The notes under the pieces: model-generated | Databases searched by the model: none | What the model was told of the DNA's origin: nothing | Seen by the model: the letters and a program-made list of their open reading frames with translations, nothing else | Assembly: GCA_963966185.1 (NCBI GenBank) | Contig: CAWZYM010000174.1 | Location: 738,001-802,000, forward strand | Reading direction: 5' to 3' | DNA from: Rhabditoides inermis | Lineage: Eukaryota; Nematoda; Chromadorea; Rhabditida; Rhabditidae | DNA: 64,000 bases | Made by a program: the position numbers and the translations under genes | Shown: piece after piece, positions 40,601 through 51,376 of the stretch | Layout of the letters: the number at the start of each line of letters is the position of its first letter | Position numbering within the stretch: position 1 is the stretch's first letter

Positions 40601-43600
40601 CCTTTAAAGAAGAACTCCGGGGAAAAATAGAGTGCGGGGGGATCAGGGAAAATCATAGGCTGTGATTACGAATCGGATAGTCAAAATTTCGATAGAAAAC
40701 AAAAATTTGCATATTGATTTATTCAGTCCGAATTCTTTTTGGCAATAATATTCAAACGGGGGCGGGGCCTGATAGCCACGCCCACTTTTGCATTGTGCAA
40801 TCCGACGATCAGCTGTTTGTGTGTTTTCTTTGATTTCGTTCGTTTGTTCTTGTTTTTGTTAGATATTTTTGTATTTAATCGATGCAATAGGTGTTTATGC
40901 ATTTTTATGTGCCTTTACAATACGATAGAACACGATTGTGCATCAATCAAACCCAATTTGCAGGTGTTTTTTGTTTCGAAATGTCTCGCTCGATTTGTGT
41001 CACGCCTTATTTTCATTGTTTCGTTGGTATGTTATTTGTTTGCAGTATGTTTCTTATGTATCGATGTATGGGAATGTTTTGACGACGTGCGTTTAGGTAA
41101 TACGCGTTGCGTAGCAGCCGTTGCTGCACTTCATGATCGGCGCGGGCGGGGAAGCACGGACCTCTACAATTGTCTCAAGAACTACAGGTATGAAATGAAG
41201 TAATGTTCTTAATCTAATTCACTTTCACAATGTTCATTGGTATTCGTAAATAACTGTGTTTGAAAATAGCATGTCGTTTTTGAAACGTGTATGTTCACAT
41301 CGTGTCATAGTGCGTGCATAGCCTCGTTTTGTAGTGTTATTATAATTGCGTCCTGCACATCATCATGTTTTTTGTAGGATGAAGACGGATGTGGCACGCT
41401 GCGCGACCGTGCGACCGTGCGAAACTGGAGGTGGAAGCGAGGCAAGGAGGCGCGCATGAGAATGAAGAAGGGTAAGTGTTTCTCATCTCACGCAATGTAA
41501 TCGAATTATTGCTTTCTGGTTTGTAACTTTGTTCATTAACCTAACAAGCTCTTTTTTGACCATGTCATTGTCGTCGATGTTGCTTATGCAGTGCGTTGCA
41601 GATCTCGACGGACCAGGCGGACGGACCGATGGACCCAGGCGCGAGAAGGAAGAGCAGGATAATCAGACACATAATGATTGCTATGAGCTATGTAATAAAC
41701 GGCGTTATGTGTGCATGATTTCGCTTCTTCATTCCCATACAATTTGGAAACCTGAAAGATATGTTTCACTGTTACCGGTCTACTACACATACCCTCTCCT
41801 CTGTCTGTGGGGAGATGTTTTAGTTGGAATATCTATGGATCATATAATGTAGTGGATAAGTTTTAATTAATACGTTGTCATTATGTGTATTCTAAGAGCA
41901 CAATCGCGAACGGCCGCTCTCATTCTCTCACCCTGGCCTCTCTGTGCACTGCTCACTTTCGCGCCAAAACATTGAATAGAGCGCGACCTCTGTTCGCCCG
42001 GGCGACTCTTTCCCCGGAGTTCTTCTTTAACTGCCGAGCGCTCTCACTCGCCCTCTCCTCACCGATCGATCCATTTGATTTCAGGCCGGCTGCCCATTCT
42101 GGCTCTAGTCTCTAATCGCACGAGAAAGAGAGAGCGCGCAGAGAGCGTGCGCAAGTGAGAGAATCAGACGGTCATGGAGAGAAGAGAATGGCTCATAGGT
42201 AAAAAGGGTGGGGGGTCCGGCTTCGCCGGAAGGGGGGGTCCCCAACCCTCCCGGCTGGCCATATTATTGGAAGGGTCGAATTTCATGATTTTCGAAAAAA
42301 AACCTTTTTTTTAATTTAAATTAAAAATTTGATTTTAAAATTAAAATTTAATGTAAAAATAAAATTTTACACAAAAATGTGAAAGAACGGTGAAAAATCA
42401 TCAAAATTCGAAATCGCGCGCTCAGCTTTGGCCCCGCCCCTTGGAAGAATCTCCCAACGGGTAGGGGCTTCCCGCTAGTCTGGCCCCGCCCCCTTGGACG
42501 GGAGGGATGACCCTTCCAAGGGGGAGACCCCATCCAATGGGAAGGGGCCTCTCGCAATTCGCAAAACAAGCCGTGAAATCGCGTGGTGTAGTTTCTCAAA
42601 ACGTGGTGTATCGATCATACACCACAGTATGCACAACACTACACTGCGATTTAACCCATCCATAATTTTGGATAATTTCATCGAAATTCCAGTCAAAAAC
42701 AATTTATTTTTTTATAACTCATTAAAACTCGAATGAATATAATTTCATGACATCTGTAACACATGTTTGAGATCAGGGGCAGGCCGAAATTGGAGGGGGT
42801 ACCCTTATTTTACCCACCCCCTTTTTATGTATGGAATAGCTGATCGAAAAGCGGGGCATGCTCGGCTGGAAGAAGAGAGAGAGCGCGCAGAGAGCGTACG
42901 CTCGTGAGAGAGCCAAGAGGGTGGGATGTGAGAGTGGCTGAGCGAAAGGCGAGGCATGCGCGTTAGGCCAATCAGATTGCACACACAGTGGGCCGAGCGA
43001 CCAATGAGCGCAGAGTGCAGTGGGCGGGGCTTACGTGATGCGCGTCGTCGTCGTCGTCGTCGTAAACACGTTTAGTGGCAGAATGAGTAAAAAGTTGTTT
43101 TGGATATTTTGGATGCCGCAACCGATATTTATTTCTTGTATCATACTCATAAGTCTTGTCAAATGATATTCTAACAAAAAAACACATACTATGGAGTATA
43201 TCGTATTGGGATAGAGGAAATTGAGTATGCCTTGGGGGTGACGCGCTGCGCGCGTTAAAGATCAAGACAAACGGGCGGCGCTGCGCGCCGCCCTCAATGG
43301 ACATGGTAGGAACTGCTACTCTAACCGCTGCTTCATCAAAAGATGAAAGTACTTCTCGCAGTTTACGTTGTGCACTTTCCTTTTTACATTTTACATATAT
43401 GAGCCGCACACCTTGGCGAAGCGGTGGTCCTTCTTGGTCTCGGCGCGACGACGGCTCTGCTGCTGGAGCTGGTACTGAAAGGTACGATAACATGAAAACA
43501 CATTCAAACGAGAAATGCATTCAAATGTGCTACTTGCCTACTTGATTTAAACATTCTGATTCAAACGAGAAATAGACTGACGTCCTGGACGGCCTTGGCG

Positions 43601-44546
43601 GCATCCGCTTCCCTCTGTCGCCGCTCCCTCTCCGCGGCTGCCTTAGCCACTGCCACAATCGCCGCCACAGCCGCCTGCTCGCGCGCGATCCGCTCCGCAT
43701 CGGCTGCCGCGCGCACACGAGCCTGACGAAAGAAAGTCAATAAGTAAAACAAACAAGTCAGTCTCTTCAAACGACTTCAACTTGCCCTCAAAGCCTCCGG
43801 ATTACTGCCACAAAAAGAAAGTAAGTGAGTATGAAAGTGGGAGGTAAAGTAAGTGTTGAGACGAATGTACCTCCTCCTCCTCCCGCTTCTTCCTGGCGGC
43901 GATCGCGGCGCGCTCCCTCGCCGCAGCCGATTCCGCCTCGGCCACCTGAAACACAATGAATCAGGACATTTCAGGATTTCAGAAAAAAAATAAAACTCGC
44001 CTCGGATTCGATCCATTCGCGCAGCCCGCGCGCCTCCTCGGTCACTGCGCGGTGCCTGCACATCAAATCAATCAATCCATCGATTATTCAATAACCCACT
44101 GTGTCTCGGCAGCGGTGGCTCGCAGCGAGAGCGAGTCGAAGGTGGCCATCATATCGGCGAGCATGTGATCGCGAAACGAGCCCGTCATCTCGCGACGACA
44201 CTGACATATCAACACATTTACGAATATAATATGACGACACAGAAACGATCTCAGTGATCCATATATTAAACTACACACAGATCTCGAAACATGTTCGACA
44301 CAACTTGCAATCGTAAGCTCTGCTGCTGGAGCATCGGAGGTGACCTACCATGGGGCAGGGCATGTTGCTCTCGCGACAGCTGTCGTAGCACGCCCGGCAG
44401 AAGCGGTGCGTACACGGCGTCACGCTGAACAAGGACGGCTTATGAACATTGTCCCATTCTCCAATCGATACAAAAATATAAACTCACACGACGGGGTCGG
44501 TCATCCGATCGAGGCAGATGGCGCAGGCGAATGGGTCGTCCGACAT
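37354..44546 (-). CDS. RING plus tandem CCCH zinc-finger protein A (split by 5-kb intron)
   Basis: Start 44,546 (Met-Ser-Asp-Asp-Pro). The RING is encoded by the first exons: Cys-Ala-Ile-Cys, Pro-Cys-Thr-His-Arg-Phe-Cys-x2-Cys, Cys-Pro-Met-Cys. Next comes Asp-Met-Met-Ala-Thr-Phe-Asp-Ser, then Ala/Glu/Arg coiled-coil exons (43,560-44,060) and exon 43,412-43,474 ending Lys-Asp-His-Arg-Phe-Ala-Lys. Exon 38,256-38,368 starts His-Pro-Thr-Leu-Pro-Glu; the join mirrors paralogue B (Lys-Asp-Arg-Lys-Phe-Arg-Lys then His-Trp-Leu-Leu-Pro-Glu). CCCH fingers follow: Cys-x5-Cys-x4-Cys-x3-His, Cys-x5-Cys-x4-Cys-x3-His (38,010-38,109), Cys-x6-Cys-x4-Cys-x3-His after an Asp/Glu/Tyr tract (37,648-37,809) and Cys-x5-Cys-x8-Cys-x3-His (37,354-37,461). 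Probable RNA-binding E3 ubiquitin ligase. The 5-kb intron holds MITEs and tRNA-like repeats. Two separate genes is the alternative. Confidence 0.75.
37484..37585 (+). mobile_element. tRNA-derived SINE, 3' part only
   Basis: From ATCCGCTGACGAGTTTTGC to TTCAGTCCACTTTA this matches the 3' half of the repeats at 5,787-5,966 and (inverted) 58,399-58,565. The tRNA-like head is missing. It lies in the last intron of RING-CCCH gene A. Confidence 0.75.
38390..38766. mobile_element. Foldback MITE, 377 bp with ~123-bp inverted arms
   Basis: Starts ATTCTCTTTCGAAAAGTAC and ends with its reverse complement. Arms 38,390-38,512 and 38,645-38,766 are almost perfect inverted copies around an AT-rich centre. 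The same terminus reappears at 63,971 in a paralogous gene. No target duplication visible. Confidence 0.9.
39280..39350 (-). repeat. tRNA-like repeat 1 of a cluster
   Basis: Minus-strand A-box-like GGCTAACGCAGTGGATG and B box GAGTTCAATCC. The T stem is imperfect and no acceptor stem forms. Confidence 0.5.
39378..39450 (+). repeat. tRNA-like repeat 2 of a cluster
   Basis: Plus-strand A box TAGCTCAAGTGGTAGGG and B box GCGTTCGATCC at tRNA spacing. Stems are poor. Confidence 0.45.
39668..39740 (-). repeat. tRNA-like repeat 3 of a cluster
   Basis: Minus-strand GGCTCAGTGGATAGAGCG (A box) and GGTTGGATCC (altered B box). Probably the 5' head of a SINE whose body runs towards 39,480. Confidence 0.45.
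40020..40611. mobile_element. 592-bp MITE with 28-bp terminal inverted repeats
   Basis: Begins TTCTTTAAAGGTAGTGTACC and ends with the exact inverted copy near 40,584-40,611 (TIR extends to CTCTGAATC). The interior is AT-rich and non-coding. TTTAAA at each end could hide a TA or TTAA target duplication. Confidence 0.9.
41085..41850 (+). CDS. Possible small basic protein, exons uncertain
   Basis: Candidate exons end at CTACAG|GTATG (~41,189), run from TTTTTGTAG to AAGG|GTAAG (~41,379-41,472), and resume after a GCAG near 41,590-41,601. Peptides are rich in Arg, Asp and Trp (Arg-Asn-Trp-Arg-Trp-Lys-Arg). No start codon, family or phase-proof join could be fixed. It lies inside the 5-kb intron of RING-CCCH gene A on the opposite strand. 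Confidence 0.25.
42125..42918. repeat. GC-rich region with a direct repeat and imperfect hairpins
   Basis: AGAGAGAGCGCGCAGAGAGC occurs at ~42,126 and ~42,873. In between are imperfect inverted GGAAGGGG/CCCCTTCC blocks and a run of ATTTAAAATT. It could be a decayed transposon; no coding potential seen. Confidence 0.4.
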
Positions 44547-45398
44547 GAGCACGGCTGGAAACAAGTCATTCATTAAAATTGAATATAATTTAGATAAAAA
44601 AAAGTTGGCATTTCAATAAATAAAAACCGCTAATAAAATAAAATAGCAATTAATTATGATCAACAAGTTTTCCCGCGCAAAATTCGGCTTTAGCATTCGT
44701 CAATTGTAGCGTAGCAGTAAAACAATAGGAATAAGGAAATGAACGTTTCATACAAATGGTTTTTCATAAAACGCCTTATTGGAACTGAAACAAGTCGGAA
44801 AAGAAGTCAAATCCAATAGTGATGACACTATATATCCGATCCGCGATCTCTCGACGATAAATATCTGATATGAAAATAGGAATAGTGATCATATAATCTT
44901 TGAAATTCAATACTGTTTAGTTTACTCGGAATACAAGTTTTGTTATGGTCGGATAGCAAAAAAAGGGTTTTGAGAAAGAAATGAGAAATGCGTTTTGTTC
45001 GATAGTCCCCTTTCTGTTCGATTCCCTCATCGACGACTGCTACTGGAAGATACTCGGAGTCCAAGTCGAACGCATAAACGTCCATTTTATTCAAAGTTTA
45101 ATGTAAACTTATGTAAACATGTGCCTCACTCAATCAAATTTACGAGGTTTTTAATAATTTTACTGTAGTATCTATAACATCTGCAGATTACGATACGCTT
45201 TCTGTAACTATCTATTTGCATCATCACTGTACCTGTGTACCCGTTAGAGATGAAATTAGGTGCATTAGGTGTAAAAATCCTGCAAATTACACCTGCTGTA
45301 CACAAGTGATCAGATAAAAGACGGTTATGCAAATATAATATTTGCTGCAGTAAAGTAAACTTATCAAAACCTCATAATTTTGATTGAGAAACGGTGAA
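44547..45398. other. Spacer between RING-CCCH gene A and the 7TM pseudogene
   Basis: AT-rich; probably contains the promoter of the minus-strand RING-CCCH gene. A short minus-strand open stretch at 44,830-45,085 (Met-Asp-Val-Tyr-Ala-Phe-Asp-Leu-Asp) looks codon-like but has no partner exon. Confidence 0.35.
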
Positions 45399-46547
45399 AT
45401 GAACGACTCAACGGCTATTCCAACTCAGAAATCCCGCTAGAAGTTCGCATTCTTCTTCCTCTCCAAATTATCTCACTTATTCTCCACCTTCTAATAGTAT
45501 GCATTATATTAAAACATCGCAAAAAAACCGATTCAATCCACTTTTTTATAACTGCATCATCAATCAGGTAAGTATTACATTATGAAACTTTATAGAACAC
45601 ATGTCCTAGTTCTTGGCAAATCTCTGTCTATTCCTTCTGATGACGATATGGTTGTCACTACGGATGTTTCGAATACTAGCAATATTCACGGTACAAGTTG
45701 AAAAAAACACAACAGAAATGAAATATGTTCATTTGCAGGAAGGTACGAACGATATTTCGACTATTGCATACTGGATTCTATCCGCCAACCTTCGCACAAT
45801 ACATTTTCTTATTAGTTACTTGCCTTTCGCAGTTCACATGTGCATAATTTTCGTATTTCCGCTATGAAAAATCGCAAAAGTACATAGAAGTAGCTTTTAC
45901 CCTCATCAATTTGATTACGTTTCAATTAGAAATGGTCGCCATTCGTTATTGTTCTGTTCATAACAGTTATATGGATATTACCATTTTTGGAAATGGTATC
46001 GCATTCATTACGATTCCATTTAATATTACACTTGCTATCAATGCTTAACGAGATTTGGTCATTCTTTGCAAAGAAACTGTGGGCATATCAGATGTGAGTT
46101 GAACATACTGAATAATCCTCATGCTTGTACGCTATAGATCGGAATGTGTATAAATGGGAATTTTTATATACAATAGCAGTGATATCATACAAAAAGGTAA
46201 CGTGGTAGCGTCCCTGTGCAATTATTATGTATAGAAAATTCGAGATACAGTGAGCTTCGATTTCGAACGAAACATGCTTCTCACGTCTATAACAATGTTC
46301 ATTCCACTGATATTAGAAGGTAACCTGGCGCCAATTGCCTGACACATTTTTTTTAGGGCTTCGTTCATTTGCTCAACTTTATTTCGGTATTGTGGAAATG
46401 TGGGAGATGCGCACAACCGTCATCGAATACATGTATGACACATACTCACAAACTTTGAATCTCATTCCATTCGCTATCATAGCGCAACCGTGGACCATTC
46501 TCTACACAAACGTTCACATCCGACGGGTGAGCATCGACTACGGTTGA
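45399..46547 (+). pseudogene. 7TM chemoreceptor pseudogene, paralogue of the gene at 15.7-17.1 kb
   Basis: Follows the exon order of 15,733-17,118 closely (Met-Asn-Asp-Ser-Thr start, Leu-Gln-Ile-Ile-Ser-Leu-Ile-Leu block, Glu-Gly-Thr-Asn-Asp-Ile-Ser exon, Glu-Met-Trp-Glu-Met-Arg-Thr-Thr exon). Exon 1 has an in-frame TAG and a one-base loss about 26 codons in, and later exons carry further indels. Clearly dead. Confidence 0.8.
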
Positions 46548-46962
46548 AATTGAACTCCTCAATGTTTTTCGGTCGTTTTGAAACGTTTCGAAGAAGCTGT
46601 GGTGAGTTAGTCGAAGGGAGTCGGTAGCTCCGGCACAGGCATATCACAGACAGCCTGCGCTCACTACCACCAGCTTTTCACGAATATCACTATCAAGAGT
46701 CACGTAATGACATCACGGTTACGAAACGTTAGCAATACACATTTCTTTTAAAATAACGTTACTGTAATGAGATATCGTGAACCTTCTCAAATGTAAAAAA
46801 AAAAATTAGATCGAGTTCTTGTATAATTGATCATATTTTTTGCAAACAAAAAGGGTTTTTGATTAATAAATGCATGCACACAGTCGTATCGCGAAGCGGT
46901 AATAGTTTGTTCCGTTATATGCATGGCAGTACATAGCTTGAGTCAGCTAACAATAGAAATCA

Positions 46963-47470
46963 ATCAAGTCAAACGTTTTCGTTTATCCGGAATCAATCCA
47001 TCAATCGTTTATCCGGAATCGTTATTTCTGAATATGACAGCATAATCATAATGATATTATCTGTTAAAAAGTACCTGCGTAAGAGAGGGCGCTGCGCGCC
47101 CTCTCTAATGAAACATACAGTAGTTCCTAATAAGATACTAGATACATAGGATAACGCCGGGGAAAGACCGGTACTTATAACTTATTAGACTGACCAGGTT
47201 AGTGGTGGGAAGACGATTCTTTGAACTTGGTCGAAAAGCATTCCTGGACCATTACAGCGTCACGTGTAGAGCTCCGGGTTCCGGGTATTCATTTGCTTCC
47301 ATGTCAATTAGTATCTCCTCACGCCATAGCTGCTTCCGCATGAGAGTACTTCCCGCCGCCTCACTGGTTTCTCGTGAAGGATTCTTGTCGATGACCGATC
47401 ATTCGGCGGCGACGGATCAAAATGAAAAAAGAAGGGACTTCCGCGGGGGAAGAAGAAGAAGAAGTATGTT
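46963..47470 (-). mobile_element. RTE-tailed non-autonomous element, copy B
   Basis: Opens with GTTTATCCGGAATC (twice, short duplication) and GTTTATCCGGAATCG, then follows copy A at 6,529-6,960 block by block, with an extra GAGGGCGCTGCGCGCCCTC palindrome near 47,087. No ORF shared with copy A. Confidence 0.7.
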
Positions 47471-47760
47471 CAAGTGTGTCGCCAGTTGCAGCGAGCCAGG
47501 GACTCATCGTTGAACATTGACGGATACCGGCATAACATACATAGTATCGCAAGATAGTCCTTAAAACATAGTATCCCTCATCATAAGTACACTTACACAA
47601 ACAATATTGGCGTCACAATGTGTATGCGCTGTGTGTGCTCGCGTGCTATTTTGACAAATGACAACATAAACGAAATAAGAACCACCTGGATGTGAATGTA
47701 TAAAAACGTGTTGACAGAGCTGTCGTGTTTTCAACTTCTGTGTTCTGTGTCTGTCAAACG

Positions 47761-48944
47761 ATGGAAATCACGAGTGAGCCAGTGATTCCCACAGAACTTA
47801 TTGTATTGTTTTTCATTCAAACTGTTTCACTGCTTGTACATTTTCTAATAGTTGTGACTATTCTATCGCAAAAGTCTGCAAGAATTACACCATTCTACAA
47901 CTGCATAATAAATCAAGTAAGTTCTTATTAACTCAATTTACATTTCCCTTATACAGTTCTGTGCAAATTTATATATTTATCTAATCATGGTTGTTATTCA
48001 ACCATTACGCAAATACTTTTATACATCACTACCTGTTTTCAGGGTGAAAGTTCACTTATCGAACCTATAGTAATGATGTATTATACATCTTTAGGAAGAA
48101 ACAAATAGCCCCATAATTCTTTTTTATTACTGCTCTGTATTAATCAGCAGGACAACTCATTTTCTCAGCTACTTACCATTTTCGATTCACATTTTTATCA
48201 TCTTTGTCTATCCAGTAAAGTTAACAGCAAAGGTGTTCCTCAGTTTTACTATTAACCCCAAATCCATATTTAGCGATGGATCAAGTGGCATGTGCACTTA
48301 CTAATCACATGTTTATGGTTCATTCCTGTAGCCACAAACATATTCATAATGATAGTGACAAAGTACAAAATTTCTTACCAAATTGATCCAACAACTCGGG
48401 TATTACTGATGCCATTGGATGGCATGGATACGCTAAACGCTGTAAGTCTAAGTCAAATGATTACCTAAATTCAATTTCGCCCAGATAACCATGTACGAAG
48501 GAATCATAATCGCATTCGCAGTTGTGCTGTCGAGCACATTTATGTATGCCAAGGCGCTGAAGAAATCGCTCAAGATGGTGAGTGTCCATTTTGGACGATT
48601 GTTGACCAATCCACTTGCACAACTCCCTTCGCTCCTTCCACGTCGAGCGCAACATGTTCATCACCTCTATCACCATGTTCGTCCCCCTCTTTCTCGAGGC
48701 GATACGATCCATCGCGCAGCAATACCTCAACTACGTTCGGCTCATGAGCGAACGGACAGTCGTCATTCATTACATGTGAGTCGCATATGTTTGAAGACAG
48801 CAGATAAATACATTTTCTTTGTTTTTTTTCAGCACCTACACTCTCAGCATGGCCATAATCGCGCCACCATGGGTTATCATCTACACAAACATACAGATAC
48901 GAAGGATGCTGCTTCACAAATGGCGGAAAATCGTCACCCTCTAA
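47761..48944 (+). CDS. Seven-transmembrane chemoreceptor-like protein with an AC splice acceptor
   Basis: Exons in phase: 47,761-47,916 (Met-Glu-Ile-Thr, TM1, Phe-Tyr-Asn-Cys-Ile-Ile-Asn-Gln), ~47,957-48,043 (TM2), ~48,096-48,231 (TM3), ~48,273-48,440 (TM4-5, Arg-Trp-Ile-Lys-Trp), ~48,485-48,577 (TM6, Ile-Thr-Met-Tyr-Glu-Gly), 48,623-48,777 (Ser-Leu-Arg-Ser-Phe-His-Val-Glu) and ~48,833-48,944 (TM7). All junctions are GT-AG except the one before 48,623, where the only phase-correct acceptor reads TTGCAC. About 300 residues, typical for nematode serpentine receptors. It may be a very recent pseudogene or use a rare acceptor. Confidence 0.65.
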
Positions 48945-49527
48945 CCGAGATTACTAATCAATAACACCTTCACTGCACTCCCCCGACCACTTCCGCCACC
49001 CCGAGAGAAACAAGGTCTAGAACAATCGATATTCTCTCTTCCACCAATACAAGGTTCTTGTATAGGAAATGCGAATACGCTTCAACAATAATTCATGGGT
49101 CATGTCGTGGTTCATACAATAGCAGGTGTTTTTGAGAATGTTCGGAGAAGTAGAATGGAACACGACTCACGAGTAGCTGGTTGAGGTACAAGCCAGGAAA
49201 TATTTAGTTCCGCCACCACTCTGCGCGTCCATCCCGCATTTGAAAAATGCGCGCGCGCGAAAGTTTGAATGTGAATTTATTCTCGTGCTCTCGCATGTCT
49301 ATCGACTTTTGCCGCCTCGCACTCTGTTCACTCTGCGCTCTCTTCTGGCGGCAACTGATTTGTCCACCCACTGTATACGTATCTGGAACACGAAAACATA
49401 TGTATCTGGAACACGAAAACAGTTATATCGGCTGCGGCGTCGTTAATCACTTTATCGATCATAAATAACATTGAAAGTGTATATATCAGAATTTCCGTCT
49501 TCAGTACTTCAGTGTCTCTTGCTCTTT
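48945..49527. other. Spacer after the 7TM gene
   Basis: Contains a short duplication of ATCTGGAACACGAAAAC near 49,381-49,420 and otherwise nothing recognisable. The 3' ends of a plus-strand and a minus-strand gene converge here. Confidence 0.4.
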
Positions 49528-49845
49528 CATGCATACACAGTGTGGGGTGAGTGATAGTAGTCGCAGATGGCTCCGGACAGAAGAGCGCGGCAGCGAGCAC
49601 CGTAGCGACACGTCTGAAAAGGAGAGGGTAGAGAGAGAGGAAGAAAGCAGAGAGAGAGGTAGAGAGAGAGGTAGAGAGAGATATAGAAAGAGAGGTAGAG
49701 AGAGGGAGAGAGAGGGAGAGAGAGAGAGAGAGACTCACCTTGTGCGGCAGCTCACAGTCTGCCTTGCCGCACCTGCTCCCCTCGATACAGTACCCGCACT
49801 CGTCCGTGTCGTAGCTCTTCGACTGGAAAGAGAGTGTTTCCCAGA

Positions 49846-49894
<49 letters not shown>

Positions 49895-49947
49895 CTTCTC
49901 CCCCTCTCTCTCTCTCTCCCTCTCTCTCTCTCCCTCTCTCTTTCTCT

Positions 49948-49981
<34 letters not shown>

Positions 49982-51376
49982 TGATTCGCTGTACCCCGTG
50001 GATCAAGTAGCAGTCATCGTCGAAACACGCCGGTCCGCGTCGACACAAGTGCACATAGAAACACGTGCTCGCGCCGTACGGACAGTTTCCTCTAAATAAG
50101 AAATAAGAGATGGGATGTAGAGAGAGAAGAGAGAAAGAAGAGAGAGTGAGTGAGCGAGAGAGAGAGAGAGAGAGAGAACTACCTGCAGGGCACAGTGGGA
50201 TGGACGTATCGGCACTGCTCCTCTTTTCTACATTGGGGGAAGTAGCGACAGCGCCCGAAGATCTTGTCGCGACACTGCGACTCGGGAAGGAGCCAGTGCT
50301 ACAAATATTGATCTCTTTCAGTTCCTTTCCTTCATTCCTATCACTCTCCTGTCTCACCTTCCGGAACTTTCTATCCTTTGCGATAAGAGCACGCAGCTTT
50401 CGAGGGTCGATCTGAAACAATGACGGATTAGTAATATTTTATGATAGAAAAAGAGAGATATTTCACCTCCGCAGACTTGGGAACGCTTCGATCCACGACG
50501 CTAATATGTCTGGTGAATGAGTATCTGAGGGAATCGGCTGCCTGCTTTTCATCTTCTCGACTACGATGATTCTCCTCTTCCTCTGATTGGTCGCCACTCT
50601 CCTCTTCTACTGACTCGTATTTGTCATTGTCTGATCCAGTATCCAAGTCTCCTCGGTTCGGTCTTGTCTCGCCCTTTTCCTTCCCTTCTTTTCCCACAAG
50701 TGCATCTTTCTCCGCAGCCTCTTCATCCTCCCGCTCCCATAGTCTCGCCTGCAAGTGTTATGACCGATAACTAATTATCATTGTCTGGCTAGCCTTGCGT
50801 CCAAGTCCATTAGTTCTTCGCTGCTCATCCTCCGTACACTTGGCCTCGATCTCGATTCTACGCTGTTTCACTGGACAGGCTACAACGATGTAAATAAGGA
50901 TAAGCTATCGTGCAAAGAGAAAACGACTGTTTCACTGTTTAATGCGAACTGCGTTCATTTTCTGTCACCTGTTCCGTGTTGTTGTTTGTAGCTGATCAAA
51001 CGTCTCCATCATCTCTACCAGAAGACGATCACGATGACAATCGGTGATCATCACGCGACACTAAGATCGTTAATTGAGTAATCGATATAAATAATTAGTC
51101 GATAGAACAGTGGGAGAGATGCATACAGAAGGAGGGGGAGAAGTGAATAATAAACCGAAGAAAAAAATACTCACTACAGGACACTTTAGCGTTTTGTCTT
51201 CTTCGGAGGAATTGGCAAGGGAAACAATGTACTCCTGATAACACTGTTTGCAGAATCGGTGCGTGCATGGTGTCGCACTAAAATAACCATGTAAACAATA
51301 GTATAATGTTTACTCACAATACGGGCTCTCGCATTCGCTCAATGCAGACCGGACAGTCGAAAAGAGCGTCCGACAT
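49528..51376 (-). CDS. RING plus tandem CCCH zinc-finger protein B (compact, intact)
   Basis: Exon 1 is 51,318-51,376 (Met-Ser-Asp-Ala-Leu-Phe-Asp). RING: Cys-Pro-Val-Cys, Pro-Cys-Thr-His-Arg-Phe-Cys-x2-Cys, Cys-Pro-Val-Cys. Next is a Met-Met-Glu-Thr-Phe-Asp linker, then an acidic Lys/Glu/Ser-rich exon (50,468-50,751), a short basic exon (Lys-Leu-Arg-Ala-Leu-Ile-Ala-Lys) and CCCH exons: Cys-x5-Cys-x5-Cys-x3-His (~50,192-50,298), Cys-x5-Cys-x4-Cys-x3-His (~49,995-50,093), Cys-x7-Cys-x4-Cys-x3-His (~49,740-49,824) and Cys-x5-Cys-x8-Cys-x3-His to the stop at 49,528. Roughly 450 residues. Likely an RNA-binding ubiquitin ligase. Order and spacing match gene A, and no frame break was found. Introns hold (GA)n/(CT)n tracts. 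Confidence 0.8.
49850..49981 (+). repeat. (CT)n tract in intron of RING-CCCH gene B
   Basis: 130 bp of CT-rich microsatellite between the exons of the second and third CCCH fingers. Confidence 0.9.
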
